A stretch of 57,187 nucleotides of DNA, taken from NCBI GenBank assembly GCA_022925895.1, contig JAKSYS010000395.1, positions 1-57,187 on the forward strand. Reading direction: 5' to 3'. This document shows positions 8,666 through 21,059 of this stretch, piece by piece. Both the position numbers and the translations under genes were made by a program. The first letter of the stretch is position 1. Every line of letters starts with the position of its first letter. This stretch comes from Fragilaria crotonensis. Its lineage: Eukaryota > Bacillariophyta > Fragilariophyceae > Fragilariales > Fragilariaceae. The notes under the pieces are model-generated. The model searched no databases and was not told the DNA's origin. It was given only the letters and a program-made list of their open reading frames with translations.

Positions 8666-10463
8666 CTATTTCAGTTGTTCCTGGAGAATTGGAGTAAGGT
8701 ATTCAGCAACCTTGAGTGTCTCGATTGCGACTTTGATAGTAGCAACACCCTCTGCTGGCTTTCCATCAACCGTTGCCTTGGCAACACGCTCCTTTACAGT
8801 GACATAATCAGGATCCTGGGTGAAAAAGTATGGCATGGCGCTTGGGTATTGCTTTTGAAGCTTCTCGACGTTCACCTTGTCTTCCTCATCAGGCATGAAA
8901 TAGCGGAAGACCTCCTTGCCAGAAGCATCATCAACCTTGGCGAACGAGTCAGTTCCTCCGCAACGATCTCCCTGAACACTCACGGTCTGACCAGTCTTAG
9001 TGGTGATGGTAAACTTGATCTTGTTGAAATCAGTCCATTCCTTTCCAGATGGTCCCGGAAGAGTCTGCATTTCCGAAAATTCCTTATCGGCAACAACGGA
9101 CTCGATGTTGTCAACAGTCACGTCATAGAAAGAAACAAGAAGAGCAAGTTCATGAATGACCATGTTCTTCAACATTCCCTCCGCATTGCGCTCGAAACAT
9201 TCTCCCAACGATTCCTTGGTGTTCTCGTAGGCATTGTTGGTCACGAAGGTAACGTGGGATCCCTCGACGCCGGCGGCAAATTCGCGAGTCTTGGCAACAT
9301 ACTTGCAAACATTCTTGTTGTATCCCATGAGGACTTTGACACCAGCAGCATCAGCTTCCTTGGCCATTTGCTCGAGTTCAGCGACTGTGGGGGCACCTGG
9401 CTTTTCAAGGTAGATGCAGGTGGCGCCGTTGGCAATGGACTCCGTCAAGAGGCGAGGATTATCAGCAGTGCGTCCCGAAATCAAGGCTAGTCGAGGAGCG
9501 GATGCTGGGGGCAGCTGATCGAGAGAAACAGCGAACTTGGTTCCGTATTTTTGTTCGACAGACTTTTGCCATTCAGCGAACTCAACGCCTGCCTCGGACG
9601 AGGCTCCACCTGCCAAGAACCATGGCTCAACGATGTAATCCAGAGCGGCGGATGGGCATCTAAGCACAAGAACAATTTGTTAGTGAGACGGTGTACTATC
9701 CAATGCACGTCCGCATGGAAAGCGACCAGGCCATGCGGATGTTGGCAACAAAACCGAACACTGCTGAAACGGATGAAGTCACACGGATCAATTAGAGGCC
9801 GAAAGTTGAATCGTGTAGCTGTCACCGTATTCCTCGTATATCGCAGTACTCCAGTACAGTGGAATCAGAGGAAAACCTCGAGTTTCTGGTTTTGTAGTAG
9901 GAACAGATACATCGAACAGCTGCTCAACTAGTCTATCAGTTTCTTTCACGACATCGACTTCGCTTTGCGCAATTCCGTTTCAGGCATAGCAGTTCCAACA
10001 AAGAGGGGAAACGAGCGTATGATCTGATCTTACCTTCCTTCCAACATCTGTTGAATCATTGAAAACCTGTTAGCACCATATCATCATTTATCGTGTCCCT
10101 GTCGTTGACAGGTCGGAAGACAGGAACAAGTCAAACACAAAGGGAACATGCAATTTTGTGAAGGCACCCAAGTTCGAAATCTTCAATAGAATCCACTGCA
10201 TCCGCATACACACCTGATAGACAAGCGGCGCCCGTCCATCTTACCTGAATTCCGTGGTACCATCCCATACCTCTATTTGGGGCACCGCATCCGACGAGAA
10301 TCACTTCCGCTTGTCCTGGCTTAGCAGCCGCTGATAGAGCTGAGTGGAAAGCACGGCGTCCAGCCGCGCGGGACGTCACAAAGGAAAGGGCGGAACGAGA
10401 AAACATGAGGACAACAGCGGCAGCAACAGCAGTGGTTGTGGTCGAAAAACTGTGAGACTTCAT
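8666..10463 (-). CDS. Plastid-targeted Gfo/Idh/MocA-family oxidoreductase
   Basis: Three exons: 10463-10245, a 14-nt microexon at 10047-10034, and 9659-8666. All junctions are GT-AG and the total is 1227 nt (408 aa). The N-terminus is a signal peptide followed by SALS-FVTSRAAGRRAF, a variant of the diatom ASAFAP plastid bipartite signal with Phe at +1. VGCGAPNRGMG (57-67) is the NAD(P)-binding glycine motif and EKP (163-165) is the diagnostic family motif preceding the catalytic region. The microexon supplies MLEG plus two bases of an Arg codon, closing the gap between GWYHGIQ and CPSAALDY. The substrate cannot be read from the sequence. The protein probably acts in the stroma as a sugar- or cyclitol-type dehydrogenase, but this is inference. 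Confidence 0.88.
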
Positions 10464-11680
10464 ATTCGATTTTGGATCTTGATGTCGTGAACTGTAGTTT
10501 TGTGGGTTCCTCGTGGAGGTACGCACGAGTTGGTTTTTGCTAGGGATAATGGTTCCGTCACTTGGGTCGAGTTCTCAAACCCTTCTTCTCGCATCGAATC
10601 CTTTTTGTGCTAGAAGATCACGGCAGGGCTTGTTACAGGCAGTGCTGGTAGTATCACAGGAGGAGCAGTACCGTGGCCAGTACCTGGTACTGTACCGGGG
10701 AAAAAGTGCATCGTGTGCAATCAAGTACTCCAGTACTACTAGCGGTTGGAGGCTACTGTACTGCAACAAATTACAGTGAGAATCAGCAATTGAATTGTGC
10801 CTATGTTATTGCCTCTATGTATTGCCTATTGCTCGAGTGCTACAGGAGTGCTCAGTACCGGAGACACGGGAGTACTCCAGTAGCTTTTTGTAGGTAGATG
10901 TCAGTATGTCTCATCTTGAGTGGTTTCTTATGCGCGGACGAAACCTCGGGTGCACAACTCACAACTTCCAGCAATTCCGAACTTTTTATCGGGTTGCCAG
11001 CAACAACCATGATAGACTCTGTGGTATTATATTGGGATGTGGTACTACTTTTTCAATTAAGCCTTCAAGGTCCGGTACTATATGATCTATGTCTTTACAC
11101 GCGGACTCTGCAGCCTTGAAGTCCTGTTGATAACTTCGGCTCAACTCCACTATTTCTCGTCACAGTCGGCAGAAAATGCAGGTCTGTTTCGAACACCCGA
11201 ATTATTTTCGCCTGGCACGTAATTTGGTTCGGTCGAGCTTATGAAACAAGCTCCCGACCGTTCTTTGTGGCTGGCAGGCCTTAACTCAAGCTCGATGGGC
11301 GCCTTAATCTGGACCGACAGGTTCTTCAACGACGTATCCTCGTAGGTCACAGCCACATCTTTGGGACAACAGTATCTCCGGCACCTGGGTACTCCAGTGC
11401 TCGTAGTATGATGGGTGTGATCTGTGATCCATTCTGCATGATATGTATCGTACTCGAGTATGTCATATGATGCCGATACATGGTGATACTACAGTACCAT
11501 GTACTCGAGTACGTGGTACTCGGTACAAGTATGTACCGAATAGCTGGTAGTAGTACGAATATGCATGTACCGGTGCAATAGACGTGCCTTACCAATTCGT
11601 AATCCGACTGCAGCAAACAGGTACGAGTGGTACTGTACAAGGTACAAGTACAAACACGCCGATACACACTACACACATAT

Positions 11681-11712
11681 GTCATGAGTCATGAGTCATG
11701 AGTCATGAGTCA
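11681..11712. repeat. Heptamer array (gtcatga)x4.6
   Basis: Four full consecutive gtcatga units plus gtca, all perfect. Confidence 0.92.
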
Positions 11713-12025
11713 CCAAACGGGGTACAGGGGTGCTCAGTACCGGGATAGGAGTACAGTACATTTAGGCGGTTTAGTATCATACTAAGGTACTGCTACACGC
11801 TCGGGTAGACGTACTTGCACTACTCGTGTACGCTGCTCGCTGCTACACCCAGCCGCCTCCCCGCTGACTGCCACCTGTCACAGAAAACGCGATAACTGTA
11901 CCACTACGGCCATTGTAGAATACCTGTAGCGGTAGAAGTACATACTTCACAACAAGAGCACTGTGTACTTCCATATGCAAACAAGTAGTCTACCAGTGTA
12001 CCTGGTATTGTACCTACAGTGCCTT

Positions 12026-12060
12026 CTGCAGACTGGAGGCTGCAGACTGCAGACTGCAGA
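12026..12060. repeat. Heptamer array (ctgcaga)x5, one unit diverged
   Basis: Five consecutive 7-base units. The second reads ctggagg and the other four are ctgcaga. Confidence 0.9.
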
Positions 12061-12180
12061 CCAGCACGATGTTCATCCGGCCATTTATTTGCACACGGAT
12101 CTATCCGACAACATACACTCATTTTCACAATCAACCCAGACAACGTCCTTGCCCAAATCCACTCTTAATTGCGACGGAAG

Positions 12181-13256
12181 ATGACACAGCTACGCCTCTT
12201 CCTTCTCTCTTTAACACTCCTTGTGTTGGGAACAACAGCTGCAGCTGCGGTTCTTGTTGAACCCGAACCATCTGGGGGATCAACGGCAACGTCAACAACG
12301 ACCACCGATGCCAAATCAGTTGTCGATTTGGAGAGCTTATCCGATGCCGAACTGGAAGCCATTTGTTATAATTTGGGCTTCCAACTGCGAGAAACCGATG
12401 AAGTTACTGGTGCCAAGATGAATTTTACTCATGCGGAGTATGTTGAAGCCGCACGACAGTGTCTTGCGGTACAAGCGCAAATGTAAGCAGGGTTGGTACC
12501 ATGACGAATCTAGTGATGCGTTGTTGTTTCATGTCTCGTGTCACTTTGAAGTGATTGCACAGATCATTCCTTCGATCTGCAGTGTGTACACACATGGTGC
12601 TTACACGTATTTTTCTTTGCTATAGGGACGAAGTTTTAGAACAGAATCCAGAACTCATGGCTGAGTATCTTGCAGAAGTGGAACGCATGAAGGCAGCCGA
12701 ACTTGCGGAGCAAGAACGGTTACTTCGACAAATTGAGCAGTTAGAAGGAGAACTAGCTGCTGCTACTGATACCCCATCATCCGACGCGTCAGTAGGATCC
12801 GCCTTTGGAGTACAGAAAGTAGCTGCTTCGCAAGACAGTGACGGAACACTGAACAACATGACGAAAGATGAAGCAACTTTGTCTGAGCTTATCGAAACAC
12901 CAGCCGGTGAAACGATCACCAGCAGTCCTAACGATAAGGAAATCGAGAATACAAGTGACGTTGATCAAGGGAATTTTATTGGTGACGACAGCACAACTAA
13001 ACAAATTGCAGAAACATCCTCCCAACCACAGCGACAACTCCCCCCTGCTATTCAAGCTGTGCTGGACAAGTATGTGCCTCCCAATGTTCAGATTCTCATT
13101 CGCAACTTCTGGATCAAAATCCAGCAGGATGTGAAACAATTGGTTAAACTGCAAATTCGGCTGGTGAAGGCGTTCGTAGGGCACGTCGCACAACGGATGG
13201 AGGAACGCAAAGCGGCGACAACTGCGAAGGAGGCGACGGCTGAGTTGGAATCATGA
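12181..13256 (+). CDS. Secretory-pathway protein of unknown function, paralogue 1
   Basis: Exons 12181-12482 and 12626-13256, a 143-nt GT-AG intron in phase 2 (AT/G makes Met); 310 aa. ATG 12181 opens a signal peptide (LFLLSLTLLVLGTTAAAA). A conserved block, LSDAELEAICYNLGFQL, runs through HAEYVEAARQCL at residues about 53-95. A Glu-rich helical stretch follows (EVERMKAAELAEQERLL), then an acidic low-complexity linker. The C-terminal amphipathic region (PPAIQAVLDKYVPPNVQILIRNF...VKQLVKLQIRLVKAF) could sit at a membrane surface. The convergent gene at 14294-15162 shares both blocks and the intron phase, so the two are ancient duplicates. I do not recognise the family. Its role in the ER or endomembrane is inferred only from the signal peptide. 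Confidence 0.82.
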
Positions 13257-13645
13257 GAATGCGCTTTCCCACATGCATAGGGACACCGGTACAACGAACT
13301 ATTCACTCCGCATCATTATAATTACGACATTGCGACTGTAGCTCTGAACCTGTTGGTTACTGTCTCTTTCTTTTCAAATCCTGCCCTCCACGTTCATGGC
13401 AGATTCCACATTCCACGCAGCATTAGGCTACTGTTGTACAGGTACTGTATAGTACGCCAGTGGAGACTAAAATGCGAACCCCTCTGTTCGCATCATCGAT
13501 GCGCTTCACGTCGAAAAGCAGCTGGTCCTCTGTATGGCTGCCATATCGCCATATCTGCAAATCTGTATGCAGGCTCGCTTTGCAATGGACTACACTTCGT
13601 TCTGACAGTATTTCCCTTCGATAGATACGACGATCATTAACTGCA
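13257..13645. promoter_or_regulatory. 5' region of SDHD
   Basis: These 389 bases contain the 3' UTR of the preceding gene and the SDHD promoter. One compact GTAC cluster (gttgtacaggtactgtatagtac) lies near 13433-13455, about 190 bases before the start codon. No TATA box is certain. Confidence 0.4.
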
Positions 13646-14089
13646 ATGATGATTCGATCTTCCGCCATCATGGCTCGTCGCCACTTCGGTGCTGTTCGGT
13701 GCTTATCCTCCTCATCGAAAAGACCTCCAGTCTCTCCCCTCGAAGCCGATGCTGGCGGACTTGCCACACACGTTCACCACCACATGACAACATTCCTCAT
13801 GGTTGCTACTCCGGTATATCTGTTTGTGCCAGCCGGTGAAATTGTGGATAAGCTGTTTGGAACTGCCTTGGCTGTTGTCATTTCAGCGCATACTTGGATA
13901 GGATTGAACTATGTGGCTGCGGATTACGTTCCCAAAATTTCCAGATCCTTGTTGGGACCGGCTCGCATTGTCAATGCTGCCATTGGTGTCACCACCTTGA
14001 TGGGCCTGGGTGCGATTGCCCTCAACGACAAGGGTGGCATTAAGGGATGTGTTGCAGGATTGTGGACCAAGCCAAAAGCGAAGGAATAG
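13646..14089 (+). CDS. SDHD: Succinate dehydrogenase membrane anchor, subunit D (complex II)
   Basis: Single exon, 147 aa, within the usual size for the mitochondrial CybS/SDH4 anchor. The N-terminus is rich in Arg and Ser and lacks acids over the first 30 residues, fitting a mitochondrial presequence. Three membrane helices lie at roughly 48-64, 70-90 and 107-126. The family signature is present: HHH near the first helix, His82 in SAHTWIGLN (the position expected for the heme/quinone site), and Asp93-Tyr94 in AADYVP, the conserved quinone-side pair. It anchors SDHA/SDHB in the inner membrane and helps pass electrons to ubiquinone. ATG 13649 and 13670 are also possible starts. Confidence 0.86.
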   Translation: MMIRSSAIMARRHFGAVRCLSSSSKRPPVSPLEADAGGLATHVHHHMTTFLMVATPVYLFVPAGEIVDKLFGTALAVVISAHTWIGLNYVAADYVPKISRSLLGPARIVNAAIGVTTLMGLGAIALNDKGGIKGCVAGLWTKPKAKE

Positions 14090-14293
14090 ACGTTGTTATG
14101 CCATGGGACACTGCGATTCGTTTACTTTGCTCGACCCTATTGGCGAGCCTGCGTCTGTGAAACGAGCGAGACTATGCTTGTAGTTGTAAACGCAAAGTCA
14201 AGAGAATTTGAAATGAGATTGAGTTCAATTTGCAGTTTGTATTGTAGTTCAAAAAAAGGGAATGCTTCGCGTGATCAACGTTTACTTCTCAGA

Positions 14294-15162
14294 TTATAGT
14301 TCGCCGACTAGCAGTTCCGCATTCGGGTCGGTTGGTACGACTTGATGGGATTCGGTCACATCTGAAGCACCAGCTGACTTTAGTGATGATGATGGTTTGG
14401 CTATACGACCGCGAAGGACCCCGATCACAGCATCCCATTGTCGTCGAGCAAAGGCAAGAACTTCCTTGACGTCGCCCACCAATCGTATCAGAACGTGACT
14501 AAACAAGATCTGCAAGGGCTTCGGTAGGGGCAACGCCTGTTCCACAAACCTTTGGATACGCTTGAAATGCAAATCTCTTTGCTTCACTTGTTCCTCGGGA
14601 GAGGATATTATTGCATTTGTGGAATTCGATTCGTCTGGACCTTCTAGTCGGATTGGTTCTTGCGCGGGAGAAGAAGACAATGCTAATGAAGATTGGTCCA
14701 TCTTTTGTTTGAGATCAGATATCACAAAGTCCTCCCTGTGGTGGTGCAGTGTTTAGAGTTGGCAAAGTGTTAGTCGTCCATCTCAGGCATTATCAACTTC
14801 GTCAGCGACTTCCGGAAGACACAATTCGCGAGTATACTGAAAATGTGTGTAACGTACAATTGCAAGCATTGCCATGCAGCATCGACATGATCTTGATGAG
14901 TCGATACGATGGGAAGGCCAGTCTCTTCGTCAATTTCATCCTTGATCAATTCAAAACCGCGTTCGAGGCAAATTTGTTCCAATTCCTCCTTGGTCATTTC
15001 TTGCAGTTCTCGTTCGAGCTCGCGAGATGAGGACGACGACGACGGAGACAAAAGTAATGATTGCGCAGATGTACCATTCGCCAGTGTGATCATCATTGGA
15101 ATAGAAACTGATAGGAGAACTGCCACCACGGTCCAGACGAGGACTCCTGCGGAATGCATCAT
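14294..15162 (-). CDS. Secretory-pathway protein of unknown function, paralogue 2
   Basis: Exons 15162-14858 and 14735-14294, a 122-nt GT-AG intron in phase 2 (TT/G makes Leu); 248 aa. A signal peptide or anchor (VLVWTVVAVLLSVSIPMMITLA) is followed by a Ser run. The block MTKEELEQICLERGFEL ... HVDAAWQCLQL matches LSDAELEAICYNLGFQL ... YVEAARQCLAV of the gene at 12181. The C-terminal stretch (LPLPKPLQILFSHVLIRLVGDVKEVLAFARRQW) matches that protein's C-terminal amphipathic region. It converges on SDHD with about 200 bases between stop codons. Function is not recognisable. Confidence 0.8.
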
Positions 15163-15500
15163 TTTGTGAGGACAATGGCGATTATTGATGATTGCATTTA
15201 ACGCAGGTTTTGTATGTGGGACTCGACTTTGACAAATTTGCAGTTCAGAAACCGAAGATGAGGCGATCCAACGAGATGCGACGATAACTGTGGATTGCGG
15301 AATGGGAGGTTGTGATCAGACGTGTGAGAGTTGTTTTGAATTGATAGTTGACATTGACGAAGAATTGACAGTTGCGATCATAGGTGCAAGTAGTGGTCTC
15401 ACTTTTCACGGGACTACTGTCACTGTCATCACCTGCTTCTGACAGTATATCAGCACCGTACGTGTACGTGTACCTGTGCTACCGGTAGTACATTTTTGGA
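15163..15500. promoter_or_regulatory. 5' region of paralogue 2
   Basis: Contains a GTAC cluster, cgtacgtgtacgtgtacctgtgctaccggtagtac, near 15459-15490, about 300 bases upstream of the start codon. No other element is recognised. Confidence 0.35.
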
Positions 15501-16164
15501 CGGCCTTTAATCACGAAATAGCACGCAACAAGATATTGCATGCTGTTGTTTGCAAGAGATGCACTCCTTGCAAACTGCCTCCACAATATCCTTGAGTATT
15601 GAAATGAGAGAGTGAGGCATTTTGCCTGGTTGACCATATCCTTGGAATAAATGTTGTCACATCAACAAGGGCTGCCGTGAGCCCTTCGTGATCTTGCTGC
15701 TAGCTACTGCTTTTGTCATCCCAGTACTTACATCTTCACAGAATGAAGTCCAATGATGAACCAGTTATGATGCCATGTGGATGTAGTCCAAAGCCATTCT
15801 TGATGGGAGAGCATACAAACCAGCTTGCATTTTCTTTGGTCTCCACATTCAACACAACATCAACAAGTTTGGTGGCTTCTGTCAAAATACACGGATTGTT
15901 GAAAAGGTGTTCCATCTAGCCGAGGCGCTGTTGAAAAATTGCTGCATAGCAATATATGAGGATGCTATGAATCCAAGTGAATTGATCTTAAACAAGAGGA
16001 CCAAATCAAAACAAGACATGCAGAATGTGAGGCCATGAAGCTGGGCCTTGGATTGGCACTCTATACCTACTAAGTCATTGCTGTTGGTGTTGTTTGGGGT
16101 TTTGGTCAGTGATTATCTTGACTCGCCCGAATGTAGCCTACATGAAGAATTGCATCTAACATCT

Positions 16165-16390
16165 AAAACAGCATGTTGCATCTGCTTCATATTGTCAATA
16201 TGGTTCACCATCTATTCTTTCAGGCAGTGCCTTGATGCCTGTGATGTCCAAATGTGTTTCAGTGGATGGCTTGCATCCCAAATTTTGACTGCATGCAGAA
16301 TAGAATGTTGCTTCTGCAAATTTGTCAATGTGATGAACCATCATTTCAGGTGGTGCCTTGATGCATATGGTTTTCACATGTTGCTTTAGG
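16165..16390. repeat. Imperfect direct duplication, unit about 85-130 bp
   Basis: The stretch near 16170-16260 and the stretch near 16300-16385 share the order gtTGC-TCTGC, TTGTCAAT, GAACCAT/TTCACCAT, TTTCAGG, and -GTGCCTTGATGC. The copies are diverged, with small indels. It lies inside the decayed repeat block. Confidence 0.55.
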
Positions 16391-19300
16391 GGCTGTAAAT
16401 TGAGTCTTAGCTGTTAAAGTTTTCCCAGATGGTGATGGCGGGTTTTTGGGTAGTGTGCTTGTTGACCACAACAAGTAATCTGAAGGTTCGTATGCTTGAT
16501 CTTTCCAACGTTTTAGTATCCTTTGGCTCAACAAGAACAATGACGAGTTGCGAAGGTCTTAGGCTTTTGCACAAGTGAGATTGAGACAAGTACACATACT
16601 TTTGTTTTCAGCTTGCTAAAAGACGTCCCGTCTGAAACAGATCTGTACAGAATCTGCCAACATACTGCAATGCTGGGACATGTAGGACGGTCGTGGTATC
16701 TTCAGCCTCGGTGCACTCACGCCATGAAGCAAAAGTACCGTATGATGATGTGTCTTGTCGTAGATTGACCCAAAACTCTCCTTCCCTTCTTGTCTTGTTT
16801 GAGGAACTTCTCCTCGATTGGGACTCGAGGAACAAGACCACCCACACAGGTTCCTTCATGCCCAACTAGCTAAGTGTATCAAGCTCACAAGTCTGAGAGA
16901 TACCACTCCTCCAGGGGCTTGACTTCTCAGAATGTCAAGGTGTACAGCACCCAGGTCCTCAACTTGCCCATGTCATAGTTTGCTTGTAGCCTGTGTTGGG
17001 GATCCATTGAAATCTTGTTGTTCTCAAGAAGGTGCTGGTGTTTGAGCTTGGCTTTGTCCTATTTCATATGCATAACACAAAAGGTTGCCAAGTGTAGATC
17101 CATTCATGCCCTGATAGACGCAATGAGTATGCATCATTGCTGCAGTAAAACGGTGGATAATCTTGCCATTGGGCTTGGTGAGGGGCTTGGCTTGTCCAGA
17201 TTGAAAAGGTACTTTCTGCCGGAGTAGGAGATTAGCCTGTAGCTAATCTCCATGCCAGACTCTTCAATGGTGGACACATTGAGATACTTCCACATAGTGG
17301 TAACTGCTGTTCCTACTAACTGGTGCTGGAGCTTTAAATGTTCATTCCATCTGTTCCTATCCCCGCTGGTCAGCGTTACTTTCTTGTCAAAATGCCTACT
17401 AAGTCCTGTGTTACTTGAGCACTCCAAATATATTTGCCGCGCTTATGCTGGCTGATCTCTTCTCTGATCCAGATACATATCCTCGCCAAGAACTCTCTAA
17501 ATGCCAAGCCCAGCAGCGGATTTTGGGAATCCGTGTTATCTTACAGATCTTTCTCTCCTAGTCTTAGAAAAAAGCCACCCTGTCCGATGACAATCACAAT
17601 TCCTCACGCGTATCCTTGATACACCATGCAAGGACACCAGCAAGTGTTTTGAAAGGACTGATCATTGGACTGTTCCATTGTATCCACCGCCTTACCACCA
17701 ATGCTTTGCTGCATCTCCCATTATCACGCCAGAGTGCGATTTACTTTCGCCTCCTCTTTTGAGGCTGCCTGTCATCCCTCATTCCTAGCTCTGCCTTTGC
17801 AGAAAGCCCTTCAGGATATTGGTGCCCGCGAAGCTCCGCCACCTCTTGTTCCTGGACCCCTCCAATGCCCACTCGTGATTTGTCTTCTTTACCTACGATT
17901 CCACTCAGAAGATGTGACCTTAAAGACATCCAACGGCTGTTTCGGGAAGTGTTCGGATCTCCCCCCTTCCCCAGGGTGCAAATCGGCTCCTCCTCGGACT
18001 CGACTGATGCCACATGATGCCAAACTTATGATTGCCAGCATCGGCCCCCCAATTTGGGCAACCGACTCTGCTCTTGCCTGATCGCCAGGAGTCCCGGCGA
18101 TCCAGTGTCATTGGTCCTCGATCAACTCCTCTGTCGGACCAAGCCATAATTTTGACTCATGTACCTGCAAGTCATTTCTTCTGGTCTTGATCCCACTGTG
18201 GCTGCTATTGTTTGCAACTTTGAACGTTTGAACTTCGAATTCATTCTGCGTTCACCTACCCTGTTCCTACGAGCTTGCAGCTTGTCAACAAGCAATCGCT
18301 CATAATTACCACATTCGGGCCCACGTTTGATGCAGCCAATCTATTGCTGTTGTCAACATACCATTCAACTGTCGTGCTTAGTCATAGTATCTATTGTACA
18401 GTTTGAAACACACACACAAGCCATAGCCATATTCAAGTTATAACCCATATCCTTCTATGTGATATCAAGATGGTCATGATATCACAGAGGAGGTGCAGAC
18501 TTTATGCATTTGCAAATAAATGTCTCATACAGGAGAACCTTGGTTTTGTTCTTGATGACAACAAATCTCCTGAGAGCTGAATTCATCAAATCACACAGAA
18601 TCATTCGGATTCCCCTGTGAACCTTGTCACCACAAAATCATTGAACTCACCCCAAGAAGAAGGCATCCACCATGATGATGGATAACAACAGGACGTTCTG
18701 GGACTCCGTAGATGGTCTTGCTGTCTCAGATTTGTCCGATGGTGATCACGGCGGTGGTCGTCCACAGGCCTTTATATGTCTTTTTCTAGCTACCTCTATC
18801 AGGCAGGTTGATTCTCCTGAGCGCCCTTCTGTTCCAGTTTGAATCAATGGACTCAAACCTGCTCAGCTCCTCAAGAAGTTGAGCTACTTCCTTAATGAGA
18901 GCAGCCTCCTCTTATGATGCTGCCCTTCAGTGTGCCTTAATTACTTGTACCTTTGCCAACATTGTATTCATGATGTGACCAAAAACATACTTCCCCACAT
19001 TTTATACGGGCAGCAGGTCGTAGGACTTCCTGTTGTGATGTTGATTGTCCATTGCTTTCTTGAAATATCTGGCCTTGCTTACTAGCTACGCCTAGCATAC
19101 TGGCAAACATTGCATCCTTGATTGCCCTTGGGTACTTCATGCACTCCATAGCAAGATCATGGGCAGCTGATAATCCGACAACGGAGCCAACTACACTGGC
19201 TATGCAGGTCCCCACGCTCGCCAGCTGCGTAGATGCAGTAAATAATGTTGCCGTCACAAAATTCTCTGGTGCAACGGGGGGGTGGACGAAGTCAATGTAT

Positions 19301-21030
19301 TAGCTGTTGTTTGATGGGGTGATCCAGATGCCAATTGAAAACAAGGCCAGGTCTCTTGCCAGCACAAGTGTTACCCTTCGTGACTGCTGACAAAGTTTTC
19401 TGGTGTTTGGATTGGTGGTAAGGGTTTGATTTGGGAGAGATACTAAATATTAGGTATCCCCAGCATAGCTCAGCATCACCAGAGCGGAATTAAAACTTGT
19501 GGTTTAATTCACTGCACCTCCGTGGTGTTTGATGATGTTTAGGAAAAAAGGGCACCTCGTTGACTGTTTGAGTGTCACAGGAAAGGACAGTGCTGGCAGC
19601 TTCATCAAAGACGAAGCCATTCTTCATCTCCTCAAATTGGGTTTGATGAGTGATCACGTTTTGTCTCAGCAACCATAACTGCCTTTGTTCACCTCAGTCT
19701 TGACCTGATAAGGGATTTGGTTGTGGCCCATATGGTGGTGCGTCTCACTATACTACTAGCTCTAGCCGTATCCAACAACCGCCGCATGACCTGTGCCAAT
19801 GTCACTACCCTTGTTATGCATAAGAAACTCTTTCACCTGGATGTCTCAAGAGATTTTGGTTGTCTTCCCTGGAATTCTACAATGGCATGGATATCATTGG
19901 TGAACCAGTCATGGTCTCGGCAAAGGGATGCCATGTCCTCAGAGCTCTTAAGCGTCCTCTTCTTCTTAACATGCAACTCTATAGCAGCATCCATAGTCTT
20001 GGCATACTGATGGCTGTCACTATGCATGTTCCCTGCAACACTCAAGTATATCCCCATTCAAGTCCTTGATGTATTGTTCAGTGTCCTTTTGTCACCGCTT
20101 GTCAAAAATGTGATGTCTGCTTCTGGTAGCCTTCCCGTCTGCCTCATCCTTGTTCTCTTCCACCACTGTCCCTTTGTCTGCTGCCCCTGTCTTGTTGCTG
20201 CTTGTCATTCACTGGTGTCAACACCAGTTGTGGTGACAAACTTCTTGTGGTGGTGACAAACTTCTCCATAGTTACTCTGGTATCTCTTGCAGTTTTCTGG
20301 TGCTCTTCATGATATCTGTCAGTCCATTCTTGTCCATTTGTATGCATATCTGCTGTGTTGGTGAAATTCCCATAAGAACCACTACCTCACTTGTTGCATG
20401 CCAACCACATGACGACGTACTTGTCCAGGTCACTGACTTGCGCAATCAATATTTCTCGTGCACGTTACCAGTTTTGGACTTTCCTCTGTCGGACTCAACC
20501 AACGCTCTTTTGGATCTTCACCAGTTCACGGCTTCATGTCTCGCATCAGAGCTAAAGTTGGTGTGACTTTTGAGGCTCTAATGTTTTCTTGATGTTGGTC
20601 GTTCAGCAGTGGCAACCACTGTGACATGTCGGTTGTTGCCATGTTGCTTGTGCGTGGTTTACATGGAAATACCACTAACGTCGTGCCTCCCAGTTGGTGG
20701 GGTGCGGCTTGGGGTGACCACTGTGGGAATTTCCACCACTGTTGTGGATGGACCTGCTGTCATCGTTAGTATCCCCACCAGAGTGCCTATCAACTGGCTG
20801 GTGTTTCATCAGTTTCCGACTGTGATTTGTGTGCTTGATGATGTGTTGTTGGTTTATCATGACAATTTTGGCCATTCCTTGTCGTTCACCATGTAGTATA
20901 GTATACATAGTAAACATCGTATACCTGGCTCCTCTCATGTCATTTGTGAGGCAACAACTTCATTTAGAACCAGTGACAGTAGCTGAAATCCTATCCTGCT
21001 AGTAACCAATGTTGTTGATTTAAATGCTGT

Positions 21031-21059
21031 TGATGATGATGATGATGATGATGATGATG
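21031..21059. repeat. (TGA)n microsatellite
   Basis: About nine uninterrupted trinucleotide units inside the gene-free block. Confidence 0.95.

Larger units (their letters stand above)
10464..12180. other. 1.7-kb GTAC-rich intergenic region
   Basis: Lies between two divergent genes. GTAC words are dense at 10650-10890, 11390-11690 and 11730-12020 (for example gtactccagtac and ggtacctggtac type). Two heptamer arrays occur, at 11681-11712 and 12026-12060. Short frames here are low-complexity by-products of the repeats and I support none. The promoters of both flanking genes should lie at its two ends. Confidence 0.5.

Noticed and set aside
8624-9490. 288-codon plus-strand frame
   Set aside because: Antisense to exon 3 of the Gfo/Idh/MocA gene, which has clear motifs on the minus strand.
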